A stretch of 64,000 nt of DNA from Strongyloides papillosus (lineage: Eukaryota; Nematoda; Chromadorea; Rhabditida; Strongyloididae). The notes below the pieces were generated by a model that saw only the letters and a program-made list of their open reading frames with translations, did not search any database and was not told where the DNA came from. The position numbers were made by a program, and so were the translations under genes. This document shows positions 28,801-41,258 of this stretch, piece by piece. The first letter of the stretch is position 1. Each line of letters opens with the position of its first letter. The stretch spans positions 124,001-188,000 of the forward strand of contig SRSI01000007.1 of NCBI GenBank assembly GCA_005656395.1, given 5' to 3'.

Positions 28801-31800
28801 CAGTTGTAAGATTAAGGAGGTGGACGGCGCCATCCTCATTTTAAGTGTACTAATTTATTCAAACAAGTAATTAATGTTTTTCTTCCTACTTCCTTCTTTT
28901 CTTCCAGAATCATCATTATTATTATATTTTTAATAGTAAAAATATTTTTTTATTATTATTTAAAAAATCTACCTCTTAATTAACTAAAATTATTCTTCAA
29001 TGGAGGTGGTGAAAGGGAATTAAAAAATGAGTTGAAATTATTTAATTTAAATTATAATAAAAATTATATTGTAGTTTTTTATATAATTCAAAATTATTAT
29101 GAAAAGATTATGAATATATTATTTTATAAAACCAATGAAAACAGAAAGTTTTATTTTTGTTATTAAATTATTGCTATTTTAGATATTAACATTTACAAAT
29201 ATAGGGGAAAAGTAAAAAGTTTCCTTAAGAAAATAAAATGAATTTATAATAAATTTAATGTACCTTTTAGTAATATATTTACATTGATATTTTATAATAT
29301 TTATAATGATAGGAAAATAATATGGTAAGTCGAAAATTTTCACTTTTTCTTGAAAACCTTTTTGATATTGGAATATGTAAGCCTAAAGTCATAATGGTTA
29401 AAGAGGAAAGAAAACTTTAATAGGCACTTTGTGTAGTAATAGTAGTATAGTAGTGGATATATGGTTGTTGTACAAGACATCGACTTCACCATTATACACA
29501 ACACTTTAGAAAAATAGGGAAAAGACTAACATATATGTATATATGTATTATTATTATATAAAAAGGAGGAAAGATGAATTTGGAGTATTATTATTGTATT
29601 TGGTCCAGAAATGGAAAGGATTATTTGAAATTTATAAGTCTTTACCAAGAAAGAAGAAGAAGAAAAAGAAATGAAATATTTGGATAAATTTATAAGTTAA
29701 AATATTATGAAAAACAAGAGAGAGATATTTACTTCATACTTAATAGCATTAGTTTTAGGGAAGTTATATATAAATCAAAAAAAAATAAAGTTTTCAATAA
29801 ATAACGTAATATGTCATCATCAGTCATATATCTACATTCAAAAATTTTTATATATTTTTGATAAAACTTTTTTCAACCCTACTCAATAACCACCATAATT
29901 TTGAGTAAAATATTTACTAAATTTCTGTTTGATTAATTAGATTCTATAAATAGATAAATAACATTGAAAAATTGTTAGAGTTATAATTGGGAGATTAGAT
30001 GTTCATTATCATGAGGTTATTTTGAAGAGTTAAAGAAACAAAAAATTAGTTGATCAGGAATGGAAGCCAGGAAAAATATAGATATTTGGTGTACTTTAAG
30101 AAGACAGGGATTGTCTCTAACAAAATTAGCACTAATATTTTGGTAAACAAAAAAAAGAGATTGTCAAGGACAAAATCTTAAGTTTTCAAAAAGTATATAA
30201 AAATCTTTTTTGTACGGTGTGAATATAATTATTAGGAATGTTAAAAAAATAAGTACATTTTGCTTTGATTTATTTATTCACTTTTCTATTTTTAGATAAT
30301 ATATATACATATGAAGATTTTTATAAATAATATCTTTAATAAGAATAGAAAAAATAAAGTTATCCTCTTATACTTTAAGATGATAATGTGCTAAGAATAC
30401 AAATCTTTTATAAAGAATGAGGAAATGTTTTAAAAATATTTTAGTTTATAGGATTTTTTTCTTCCTATAATCATATAAAGACATAAAAAGATTTTTAAGG
30501 TGAGAAATTTATCAAATGTTAATAACAATAATATTTACACTATTTTAATTCCTACAAAAAATCATTTTTATATATCTAAAAAATGAAATAATAAAGCGGT
30601 TGAGAGATAAAAAATAGCAAAATATATTATTAATTTAGGAGAGTTGAAAATGATTAATGGTTAAATTTAGCATAACCAACATCTTATATTTCTCTATCAC
30701 TCTCCTAATCCATAAAGGTATCATTTTAATTATAAATATATATATAAATATTATATGTATATAATATTAAACAATAAAAATTTAATATCATTAATTTTGA
30801 CGTTTGGAGATAGAAATGACTTTGGTGTTAATCAACTAAAACATGTAACCATTGATATGAAATATGTATATTTTATATATAGAGACATTTAATATACATA
30901 TATTATTATTATTAATCCACTGTCTAATAAAAGCAGCTTCATTGGTACGCTGATGGTTTTTGGAAGTATAATTAGGTAATTATATTAATAATAAGATAAT
31001 ATTTTTACATTATATCAATATATACAAGCTTCATTAGGATAAAAAATGATACATAGATGTGTAAATAATTGCCTTTTCTAAATAATATTTAATGGTGTTT
31101 TTTTTGATAAAAAATTTTTATAAAAGATATGTATGGAAAAAAAATGTTTAGATTAAATATAATCTTTATAATAACACTTCAATCCATTTGATCAAAAAAT
31201 GGAATATTGATAAAAGTATTTAAAAAATGTTTCTTTTTATCAAGAAGTATAATATTGATAGGGGGAATGATTGAAAATGTGAATGACATAAATTTGAAAA
31301 AAGAAAACAATAAAATTAAAAAAAAAACTTTTATTTAACAAAAAAAAAGCATTAGAACATTGATAATTTTCATGATATCAAAGTTATTATATTATAAATA
31401 TATATTAGTGATTACAAAAATTAACAAAATATAATATAAAAATGAAAGAGAAATAAAAATCAAGCAATTAGGGGGAGATCTAAAGGTCCTTGACTTTCTC
31501 TTTTTTCATTCTAAAAATTAAGAAAGAAAATGAATGAAAGAGAGAGAGGGATGGAGAGAGAAAGTTTTCAAGAAGAAGAGATTGAAAAAGTAGAAAGAAT
31601 AGAGGTAACAAAACTTGACTCAACTCTAAGGGACAATAAAAAAATAATTGTAGTACAAAAGATATTTATACATTTATAAATATAATATAGTTAGTATTTT
31701 AAAAAGTGATCCTACAGCATTAAGGGTGTTTCTAGTTTCAATTAGATGATAACATAATGTATATATATGTGTAATGTGATTGATGTAACGGTATTAAAAT

Positions 31801-34800
31801 TAAATAGCAAAATGATAAGATTAATATTGCAAATATGCAAAGTAACTTTGACATTTTATTATTGTTAAACATTAAAGATCGTATTTGTAATGTTCAAAAA
31901 TAACAATATTACCCAAAACTCTATTTTTATGTTATGAAATTTTTAAATGTTTTGTTATGATAAAAGATATGCTATTTTTTTATTTATATAAATTTCATAT
32001 TTATAGCTATTTTAGTACTTCAAGGACAAATAGGAATTTGAGAGGATATTGTTTTCAATTTTTTTAGCTTACTCCATAAAATAAATATGATTTCAAAAAA
32101 TTTAAAAAAAAAATAAATTAAAAGAGGATTTAAATTTTGGTAAAACATATGTTTTCAAAGAATTATGATTTATATTTTTTATTATTAATTACATATTTTT
32201 AAATAGACAAGATTTACAAAAAGATTAATCTATATAAATGTAACAAGAATGGGATTTGTAGGAATATAAATAAATATATTTATGTAATATGGGTTTTGTG
32301 CAAGATAATGTGTTGCAGAGTTTTTCTTTATTTTTCTATAAACCCTCTACTTGATTATTTAACATTTTTGTTATTGTATATATTTAATTTAAAAACTGTT
32401 TTTAAATATTAGTTGAATAAAAAACATGATTATTTTTAGTATATGTGTTTATGCTGTTTTGGAAATTATATATAGGATATGTGAATGAATATTTAAAAAT
32501 ATTAAAATAATATAAACTAGAATGATAAGAATAATTGAATAAAATGATTATCAAGGGTAAATAGTATTAAAAATTCAATTGTCCATATGTAATGAAGCTT
32601 ACACTACTTTTTTTTATTAGCTTAAATACTAAATAGGAAGATGATAGGTTAAAAAATAAATAAATATTATGATATGAAATTAGCGTAGGTAATTTTTAAT
32701 GTAAACGTAACCTTCAAAAATTGTGAATGGATTATATAGAGATATTGTGTTTGTGATTGTAAGGTAAAAGCAGGGATTGTTAAGAATCTAGTTTCTTCTA
32801 TTATACAGGTCTACATTAAAAATTTTTAGCTTTCAATATGCATCTATGCTACTAAATAATAAAACATAAACAATACTTAAATATATTGCAAAAGCAATTT
32901 TTGTTGTTTTGAAGATTTAATAAATATGTTTTCGTCTAGACTAGGAATACATGTATGTATATACTTGAGAGAATATGTCTTTAAGATAATGGTTCTAATA
33001 TATTTAGAAAAATTCTCTTGCAATATCAATATATAAAAGTATCTTTTTTTATTAATATCATTTAATCACAAAATCCAATACCTTTCTGACCATTTATTTA
33101 TTAAATTTAACATATGTCTAATAAAATAAAAAATTAATGATTCGAATGATAGGTAGATATTATATAAATGAATTTTTCTTTTTAGAGATAAAAATATATA
33201 TTTAATGATAAAGAAATTTTTATGGAAAATTATAAATTATCAGTTGTAGAGAAAAAATATAAAGTCCTATAATAGTATTTTTTTTTGATATAAGAAAGTA
33301 TGTTTATAAAATGGATATGTTCATTAAGCTGTTATTTAGGTATAAAAAAAGCTACTAGTTGTTTTATTATTTAAAGTTATTACTTTCTAATTTTTTACAA
33401 AAAAAAGTTAATCATAAATTTTTGTAAACCAAAATACATTTATACTAAATATTTTATTGACAATTTAATCATTCATGGTCTCCTTCAAAATAATGATACA
33501 AATATCAAATTATTTTTTCTATCCTATTCAATGAAATTTATCTATTTTTAGTAGAATCATAAATTACATCTAAAAAAATGTAAAACCATACTTTAGGGTA
33601 CAAAAACATGCACAAATTTGTAAATATTTATCACAAAATTATTATGATAGGAGTAACCTTGAGCCATCAGACGAAATTTCGTTTATCGGTGTTATATTAA
33701 AGAAGTTTAATGATATTTGACAAGACAAAAATAAAGCAAACTATAAAATAAATGTGTCTTTTTGATGTAAAAAAAATTTTAAATTGCTTACTTGATAAAA
33801 AGGACAATTAAAAGAGTATCAGATTAAATTGATACATCTATATTTCATGGTATTGTAATTGATGGTGGGGTGTATTCGTTTTCATTATTTATTAGAAAAT
33901 ATATAAAATTGTTAAACCGAAAAGAAAAAAAGAGAGAGATAGATAAATTTAATAAATTTAACCTTGATATCAATTAAAAAATAGTAATAAAAAAGTTTTC
34001 TTAAAGGGTCTTGTTTTGTGGAAGGAAAGTATCGTTTCTTGAAAGTACATATGTACAGAATACATTTAAAGCCAATAACATCTCTATATATTAGTAGAAT
34101 TTTAAATACTTATTGAAAGTTTATTTTAGACAAAAAAAGTTGCTAACTAATTTTTCGACATCTCGACATTCAAGAGTGATTTCAGTTAATGGCAATTTAC
34201 AATTATAATAAGGATATTTTTGAAAGAAAGCATGTTAAAAGAAAATTAAAAATCTTTTTTTTGCCTTAGTACTAGAAGAAGGAAAAAGATTTGTTGATTG
34301 ATGTAGTTTGAGAATGTTTCCTAACATTATTATTTAACTGAGGGATAAGAAAGTTTTTGAAAATACTTCTTACGTTATCAGATGTAAATGTATAAAAAAA
34401 TACAAAAACGGCAAAAACAATAAGTAGATTTTTGAAAATTTCTTTGAAAATATTCTAAAATTAGTAATTATTACATGTTTTTTTGTAGGAATTGAAAATT
34501 CAAATGTGTTTATGAGTAATTATGACAACTAAAAACAAAAAGATAATGATTTAGGAAGTATTAATATAATATCGAAGTAAGGCAGTTTCTTGGAATATTT
34601 ACATAACATAAAATGTACTTTTAATATTCACATTATATTCTACAAACACACCATGACTTGAAAAAGAAAAAGTATATGTGATATGTATTAATAAGAGAAG
34701 AAGAAAAAGAATAAGTCAAAATTGAGGAGTATTATCTGTTTTGGCAAATAAAAGTTTCTTCCTAATAAATATGACATGTTTCAGTGAAAGTAGTAGCAGT

Positions 34801-35760
34801 AAAAAGTTTTGTGCCATTATATACCTTCGAACTAATATATAAGTTAGAATAAGTAATTGTAAAATGAGTTTATATGTGTGTTAATGGAGTTATAAAAAGA
34901 GTCAACAGGAACAGTAAAATTGAAATATGTTACACGTTTTTAAATCTTTTTACAATATCATACTAGGATTGATATAAAATGTGTATATGTAAATGAGATT
35001 TTTGTATTAAAAGCAAAAATAATATTTTAACATTTGTTAAGTGGAAATAAAATTTATGTTGACTGAAAGATATATTTAATAATGAAAAATGATAGTAAAT
35101 TATAGAAGTAAAAAATGAATTGAATGTTTACAACATCTTACTCAGTAAAAATATTAAAATATTTCTATTGTTATTAAAACATCATTTTATTATTCCTGAA
35201 ATTTATTATTTTTTTTGTAAAGAATTATAGAGGAGGTGTCTACTTGATAATAAAAATTAAATTATCAAGTAAAATATGTTATAATGATCTTATATTAATA
35301 TAGTCACTTTTGTAGCAAAATTAAAGATAGATATTAGTAAATGTAATTCATTTTTTATTAGATTTTAAAGGAAATATTATTATGATAAAGGATTATTATT
35401 AATAGATAAATTTAATTAATCTTTTATCGTATTATATGTATAAATTATGTGAATATTTTAATTTTATGAATTATTCGGTTGATTACTAATATTTCTAAAT
35501 GTAGGAGTAAATGAAATATTCAAAATTGGTTGGTGCCATTAAATTAATAACTATTTAATTGAATTATTCCCTTTGAAGTTTACCTTTTGAAATGTACAAT
35601 ATATTAGGAAGAGTATTTGTTCCAATATTTTAACAATATTTATCTGAAATGTAATTATTACCTCTTTTTTACCTCTCCTCAATCAATAGAATAATAAAAA
35701 TATTTTTTCCATTAAACCTTCATAATAGAAAAATGCAATTATTATGTAATAATAATAAAA
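13806..35760. other. about 22-kb gene desert upstream of the CCCH gene
   Basis: No convincing coding gene on either strand. ORFs of 60-98 codons here (for example 14429-14930, 15343-15802, 16902-17141, 19211-19435, 23323-23562, 26205-26501, 27175-27402, 29707-29889) are rich in Ile, Tyr, Lys and Phe and look random. The + strand is persistently richer in G than C (line 22801-22860 has 20 G and no C; line 27721-27780 has 12 G and 2 C). Low-complexity parts include a TG-rich run at 16381-16422, TA runs near 22595-22625 and purine-rich runs near 22790-22870 and 31525-31600. Less AT-rich islands stand out at 18236-18307, 25098-25140, 26855-26960, 28783-28845 and 33655-33700. No tRNA or rRNA was recognised. 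Confidence 0.5.
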
Positions 35761-35763
35761 GGT

Positions 35764-35996
35764 AAAACATTTTTAATGAAGAAAATATTTTTTGTGTACA
35801 AATCAAATTATTGCATTTTGTAATAAAAATTTTATCTTTTAATTTTATTTTTATTGGTATAATAATAATTTTAATACAATTACTCACATTATTAATAGAT
35901 TTTACATATGTTTCAATGGGTATAGAAAATTTTAATGTCTCGTCTGATATTTTATCTAGAATTAAAAAAGGAACAGGTTATAGTAATTTTTATTAA
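35764..35996 (+). CDS. doubtful small membrane or secreted protein exon
   Basis: An open frame with a strongly hydrophobic stretch (about 25 residues of Ile/Leu/Phe) followed by a polar end containing N-V-S-S-D and R-I-K-K-G-T-G-Y and a TAA stop. There is no in-frame ATG before the hydrophobic part; the upstream frame begins after a TAA at 35763-35765, so it would need a non-ATG start or an upstream exon. The polar end is less AT-biased than its surroundings. It could be the last exon of a short membrane protein or chance. A GT donor could exist within GGAACAG/GTTATA near 35978, with an ACAAG acceptor about 40 bp on. Confidence 0.2.
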
Positions 35997-37528
35997 ACTT
36001 ATTTCTATTTTTACAAGAATTGATAAATTTACGGTAGTTTATGAAATGCAGTTCTCGTAAGATAAACGCATTTAGAAATTGTTAAATAAAAAAACTATTT
36101 ATTTTTATGTAGGTGTCACCAATCTGTCATCAAATATTTGTTTGTTTTGACCGGAAATTTCACAATAACAATTACACGGATTTTTATTATAATAATTTTA
36201 TGTTAATGCCGTCGAAAATAAAGAATTGTAATTTTTAAAAAAGAACAGTAAGAAAAATGTTTTATTATCATCCTCGAAAGAATATAAAAATAAACTTAAC
36301 ATAAATTTTTTTCTTTCCGAAATTAGTAGAAAAAAATCACTTTCTAAAATTCTATATATGTCAAAAGAACAATAATTGCAGATTAAATATATTGTAATAC
36401 TATTTTTGGACTAATTATGAAATTAATGAACCTTTTTTTTAAATAAAAAAATGTTTTATCAATAAATAGATAATACTACGTAAATTGTAACCATATAAAG
36501 GTATTAATTTAAATTAAAGTTATACACAAAAAAGGAAGGTATGAAAGTTTATTATCACTTGTTCTCTTGAAAATATATTTTTCAAAGACCTTTATCTTTT
36601 TTCAACCTTAAAGTCAAAGAAACTAGATTAAATAGAAGATAATAAGTCTAAAAGTTAACAAGGTATTTATTTCCTATTTTAAAAGAAATAATGTTTTACA
36701 ACTTTCTTTTGTATAAAAAGATTATTCAATAGGAGTAGAAAAAGCTGTAATTGTCCTTTAAAAGTTTTTTATATGATCTTTTGTAAATTATATTTTGTGT
36801 GATGATGTTTGTTTTGATGGTAATTTCAAAATTTCTCTATTTTAGTGACAAATTTGCATAAAATAATATTTGATATATTGAATTTATTCCATTAACCAAT
36901 TTGAAATACATTAAAACAAAGTCACGTTATAATGAAATTGTTATTGATGATAATATCTCATTGAAGACTCTTTTCTATTTTAAATAAAAATGCATGGTAC
37001 ATAATGCTTTGTAAAATAACTTTTAATTAAATCCAAGAATGATCTTGAAATATATTTTATAAAAGAAGTTGGATCATTTAACGAGAATAATATCACAAAA
37101 AAATCATATTTATTAGAAGATTATTCAAGAACACATTTTATAGCTACCTTTATATGTGATTTAATTAGTTTTAAAACTTATACTTAACTTTGGTATTTTC
37201 CATAAACAATTTACTATATTTTCTTTAAGTAAACTTTTATTTTCTCATATTTTCATTCAAAATCATTTTTGGAAAAGTTAATTTTTAATGTTAACTGGAC
37301 TATATTCCTCAACGTTAAAGATCGGCTAGCCAACAACTTATTGGTGAACTTCCACGACAACAGAACAACTTTCTTAAAACTTTATTTCAAATTTATTTTT
37401 AGATTACAAGATATAAATATAAAAAAAAGCTTAACATAATAAACATAATTATACGATATTAAGACACATTCAAATTTACCCTTTTCAGGCTTTTTAGCAA
37501 TTTCCACCTCCTGGCTTGTTAGTAGATT
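35997..37528. other. intergenic, one coding-like patch near 37.3 kb
   Basis: Mostly featureless AT-rich sequence. Around 37233-37440 the composition is less AT-rich and both strands are open for more than 35 codons (+ strand: frame through 37293-37430; minus strand: frame through about 37375-37260). Neither translation matches a family I know. It may be a relic related to the pseudogene just to the right. Confidence 0.3.
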
Positions 37529-38134
37529 TTAGTTGGCAAAATCAAAATAATCTTCTATTGTAAGATCTTCCTTATTTATAGTCTTATTTATCATCGAATT
37601 TGAGGCCGCCGTACCTCCAATTAAATATAAATCATTTGATGATTTACTGAAACACTCAAACACAAATAAGCAAATTTCATTAATACCGAAACGTATATTT
37701 ATTATAAATTTATAAAAAAATCATCTGTTTTTGCATATTAAAAAAATTGAATTAAGTTTAACAATTATGTACTAGTTACTGAAGTAGCAATGCTAACGAT
37801 TGATTTTAAAAATTATGTGATTCTTCAAATTTTTTTCTCAGTTCAAATAAATTCACCCGCCATTTGTAATGCAAAATTATTTTGTTAACAAATGTGTTTT
37901 TACTTTTTTATCTTGGTCCAAAATTTCTAGAAACTGTTTTTCAAACACTGCATTACTATAAAGTATGTCTATATTTTTTAAGGTGTATTATATATATTTT
38001 AGGATCAGCAATATATGATTGTTTATTAAGATGTAATACGGTACAGTAATAGGCGACTTGGTAATTTAATGTGAAATTCATATTATGACTAAATTGACAA
38101 GTAAAGATTTAGAACTTTTAAGTAATAGAAGTTT
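37529..38134 (-). pseudogene. decayed minus-strand gene with at least three frame breaks
   Basis: Reading the minus strand from an acceptor-like TATATTTTAG, a coding-like stretch starts at 38134 (K-L-L-L-L-K-S-S-K-S), then jumps frame before a segment with Y-Q-V-A-Y-Y-C-T-V and K-K-Y-R-H-T-L, jumps again to a segment with F-E-K-Q-F-L-E-I-L-D-Q-D, and again to H-Y-K-W-R-V-N-L-F-E-L-R-K-K-F. After an intron with a GTTTCAG acceptor, a last exon (37646-37529) is intact and ends L-T-I-E-D-Y-F-D-F-A-N and stop. Each piece has amphipathic-helix, non-random composition. The order of hydrophobic and charged residues is weakly reminiscent of a nuclear-receptor ligand-binding domain, but I would not name it. 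It lies head to head with the gene at 38546. Confidence 0.5.
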
Positions 38135-38540
38135 CTAAAATATATAAAGATTTTGATAAGAATTTTATGTTTTAGTATAATTTATTAATTAACTACAAGT
38201 ATTGTATTTTTTTACATTAAATAAAATAAATTTCGCTTTTTAACAAGTAACGTGTTGAAATGAATTATAGTACAAGTTAAAAGTATGTTTAAATCACTCT
38301 TTCATGAACATAAAAATTTAGCAAATTTCATCATTTTATCGTAAAAAGATTATAATGATACAGTGCAATGAAAGATGAAATAACATCACCATAGTTTTAG
38401 GTAAACTAAATAGAGTGACTTTTTTCAACTTATTCTGTTCATTGTTTTCTATAGCATTGCTTTAGCATACTATTTTATTATTAGTATTTTTAACTTTGTT
38501 TCATAACATTATTTTAATTTCCGTCTATTTCTGGTGTTTT

Positions 38541-38542
38541 AG
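38541..38542 (+). promoter_or_regulatory. splice acceptor immediately before the start at 38546
   Basis: GGTGTTTTAG ends three bases before the ATG. The very short leader and lack of an obvious donor suggest a spliced-leader acceptor; it fixes the start codon choice. Confidence 0.5.
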
Positions 38543-38545
38543 AAA

Positions 38546-39787
38546 ATGGATGACAACATCAAAAAACTATTAAGTCAACTATCTGATGAAGAATGTAGGA
38601 AACTTTACGAAAGTTTAAGAGAAAGATACAGTCAAGAACGAAACCAAGATTCAAGAAATACTAAGGATAATAATTTTAGAAAAAAGAAAAAGGATGAAGC
38701 AGTTTCAATAAACATACTTCAAGAGGTTGAAAATTTGCCATCAGACAATAGGCTATCAGAAAATAAACAAGTTTCAGCTAAGAATACACTTCAAAAAAGG
38801 GCATACAGTGCTGGTGATTGTTCCATTTCCCAGATTCAAAAAGCAAATTTAAGCTCCTGTTCAGAACCAAATATGAGAAGACAAAACTCCGGAGAAGTAT
38901 TTTTTTCAGAATCAAGCAAGAATTCGAGAATAAGGAGAAGAACACTACATTACATTGCTGTTGCGGAATCACAAGACACAGAAGTGGATCAGGAACATGA
39001 TGGTCCGGAAAATCAAACCAATTCTGAAGTTTTCAGCCCTACGCCTCAAAATAATGAAAACCAGCAATCTCTTATGAACACATCAGAACGGGCAAATATT
39101 GAAAAAGAAAAGTTTATGGGAAATTTAAAAACTTTTTGTAGTGGTTACGATCAATCAATTGCAGTAAACGACAAATTTATAGTTGGTCTTTATACAGAAA
39201 GGACCAAAAATGGATTATGGCTTCTGACAGAAAATCAGCCTAATTATATTAATCCGTTAGGAAAAATGTTTACAAAAAAGTAACTTTTTGTTTTAATATT
39301 ATTTTTAATTTATTAATATTGTTTTAGGAGAGGATCAGGATACAATGTATTGAGTAAAACGACAACTTATTGGTGCAGAAATTGTAGGAAATCAAAGAAA
39401 CCTAACTGGCCATATGGTGACTGTTTAGTTGAACTAAAAATCAAAAACAAACAAATCCAATCGATTTCAGGGACTCACCACGAAAGATGTTGTGAAACAT
39501 CGTTTAAGCAAATAATGGCGGAGGAATTTTTAAATCACTCAATAGTTTTGGCAAAAAACCCGGTGATAATGCCAAATGTGTCATTTATTTTAGGAGAACA
39601 AAGACTATTGTCATTTGCCAGCTATTTTAAATTTGAACTTGAGGAACTAAAAACATATTTTGGAGAATATCACTCAAGAGCTCGTACACTAAGATCTGCT
39701 TCTTCAAGAAATGTTCGGAAAAATAAGGATGGAAAGATATCTAATAAAAAGAAACTTTATGATAGTTTTTATAAAATTACTAAATAA
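38546..39787 (+). CDS. two-exon protein with a FLYWCH-like Cys/His zinc-binding domain
   Basis: Exons 38546-39279 and 39328-39787, with a 48-bp GTAACT...TTTTAG intron inside a Lys codon, give 397 residues. Residues 1-200 are hydrophilic, rich in Ser, Asn, Gln and charged residues, with no signal peptide. Around the splice junction lies a compact domain: a Gly/Tyr-containing lead-in, then T-T-Y-W-C-R-N-C, giving C261-X2-C264-X12-C277-X17-H295-H296-X2-C299. The Y-W-C core with later C and H-H resembles FLYWCH/WRKY-GCM-type DNA-binding fingers, found in nematode transcription factors and derived from transposases. A C-terminal part of about 100 residues is helical and ends basic, with an R-S-A-S-S-R patch. 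A nuclear DNA-binding role is inference. Other zinc-binding folds remain possible. The neighbour on the left is a divergently arranged pseudogene. Confidence 0.7.
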
Positions 39788-41258
39788 GTTAGTTGGGTTA
39801 TTACGTTAATTCTTAGTTGATTTACTAATGGATTAAGGAAAAGAACCGGAAATAGATTATTACATTTAAGTTTAAGATTGCATAATATTTTAACTTATTA
39901 TTACTAATAAATGTATTAATATACTTGTTTATTTATTTAGATCATGGATCAACGATCTGACTGCTTAAGTTAGTTCAGTAGATGAATGACATTGAATTAC
40001 CAACAAAATTCTATATTTTAGGAAAATATTGAAATAATTAATTAATAAATGCTTACATTGTGTAAATTATTTTAAAGTCACAGGTCAAAATAAAATAATA
40101 TCTCTACAAATAGTGAAATAAAATCATAGTATTAAACATAAATTAATGATTGTAATCTAGGCCTAAGCCAATACTAGTAAATTTACTCAAACTAAAATGT
40201 CTTTATAATCTTAATTAAAATATCATACATTTAATGATATATGATAAAGGCATTCAATCATCATCAATAATATGAGGCTTAATACAATTGCTTGAATAAA
40301 GTTGTCAATCAAATAAAATAGAATACTTAAATTAATAAAAATTGTGTAATATATTTTACTTTAATGCGTGTTTTAAAACTTTTAGTAAAAATGTAAAAAT
40401 TGATATGCAGTTACAAATTAAAATAAAGAATAAGTGTATAATTTTTATTTTCAACTGTTACGACAAGAAAATTTGTTAAAAACGTTGATTCTTTATAATT
40501 GCAAAAATTTTGATGAAAGAATAACAAACAGTTTTAATATTTCTAACAGTTTGTTCATGTTTATAGTAGTATAAAAGGAAAAAAATTTAGAATTTTAATT
40601 AACAATATTTTTTATTTGAAAATGGAAAAAAAAGGCGAGGCACATAATAAGTTGTAATCTTTCATTTTTATGACAATAATTTGCATCTTATTATGCTTCA
40701 AATTATTACTACATAATATTTTATTTACATGTAAAAATAATCAAATACAAAAATTTAAATGTTATTTCCAGGTAGTAATAAAAAAAAGATGAATATTTTT
40801 TTATTTTTAGAATAAATTTATTATATCATACAATCAACCAAAAATTTTAGTGTAGTTTCATAAAATCTCATAGATAAAGTTCATAGAATCGGAAAAAAAG
40901 CTTTAAATGTATACAAAACAAGATGCAATTGAGAGGAATACACAATTGAAATAATAAAAATGATCCATTAATGCATTGGTACAATTGCTTGCCTGATTAA
41001 TGAAAAGAATGTTTAACACTACTTAAGGGTTAATTTAAAATTTTCAAAAGGTACACCAAAAGAACTGGCTTTAGAGACCAAGGAATGTGACCATGGATAA
41101 CTGCTGTACTTGAAATTAATTTTTCACAGTATAAAAATATGATTTAAAAGATAAGTAAACATTCGTCTCTAGTTTTGAATGAATTTTTTCAAACTCAAAA
41201 ATAATTTAAAATTTAAATTATTTTTTACAATTGAATTCTATTCTTGATAAATAAACAA
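39788..41258. other. intergenic with one half of a dispersed duplication
   Basis: No gene seen. About 40043-40320 is a diverged direct copy of 43886-44160 (separate entries). The rest is AT-rich and featureless. Confidence 0.5.
40043..40320 (+). repeat. diverged direct repeat, copy A
   Basis: About 275 bp that align with 43886-44160 in the same orientation. Shared landmarks in order: CACAGRTCA followed by AATAAAAYAATATCTCYACAAATAGT, then AAATTAATGAT, TTTACTCAAA followed by AAAATGT, and GTCAATCAAATAAAA at the right end. No ORF or structural RNA was recognised in it. Confidence 0.6.
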
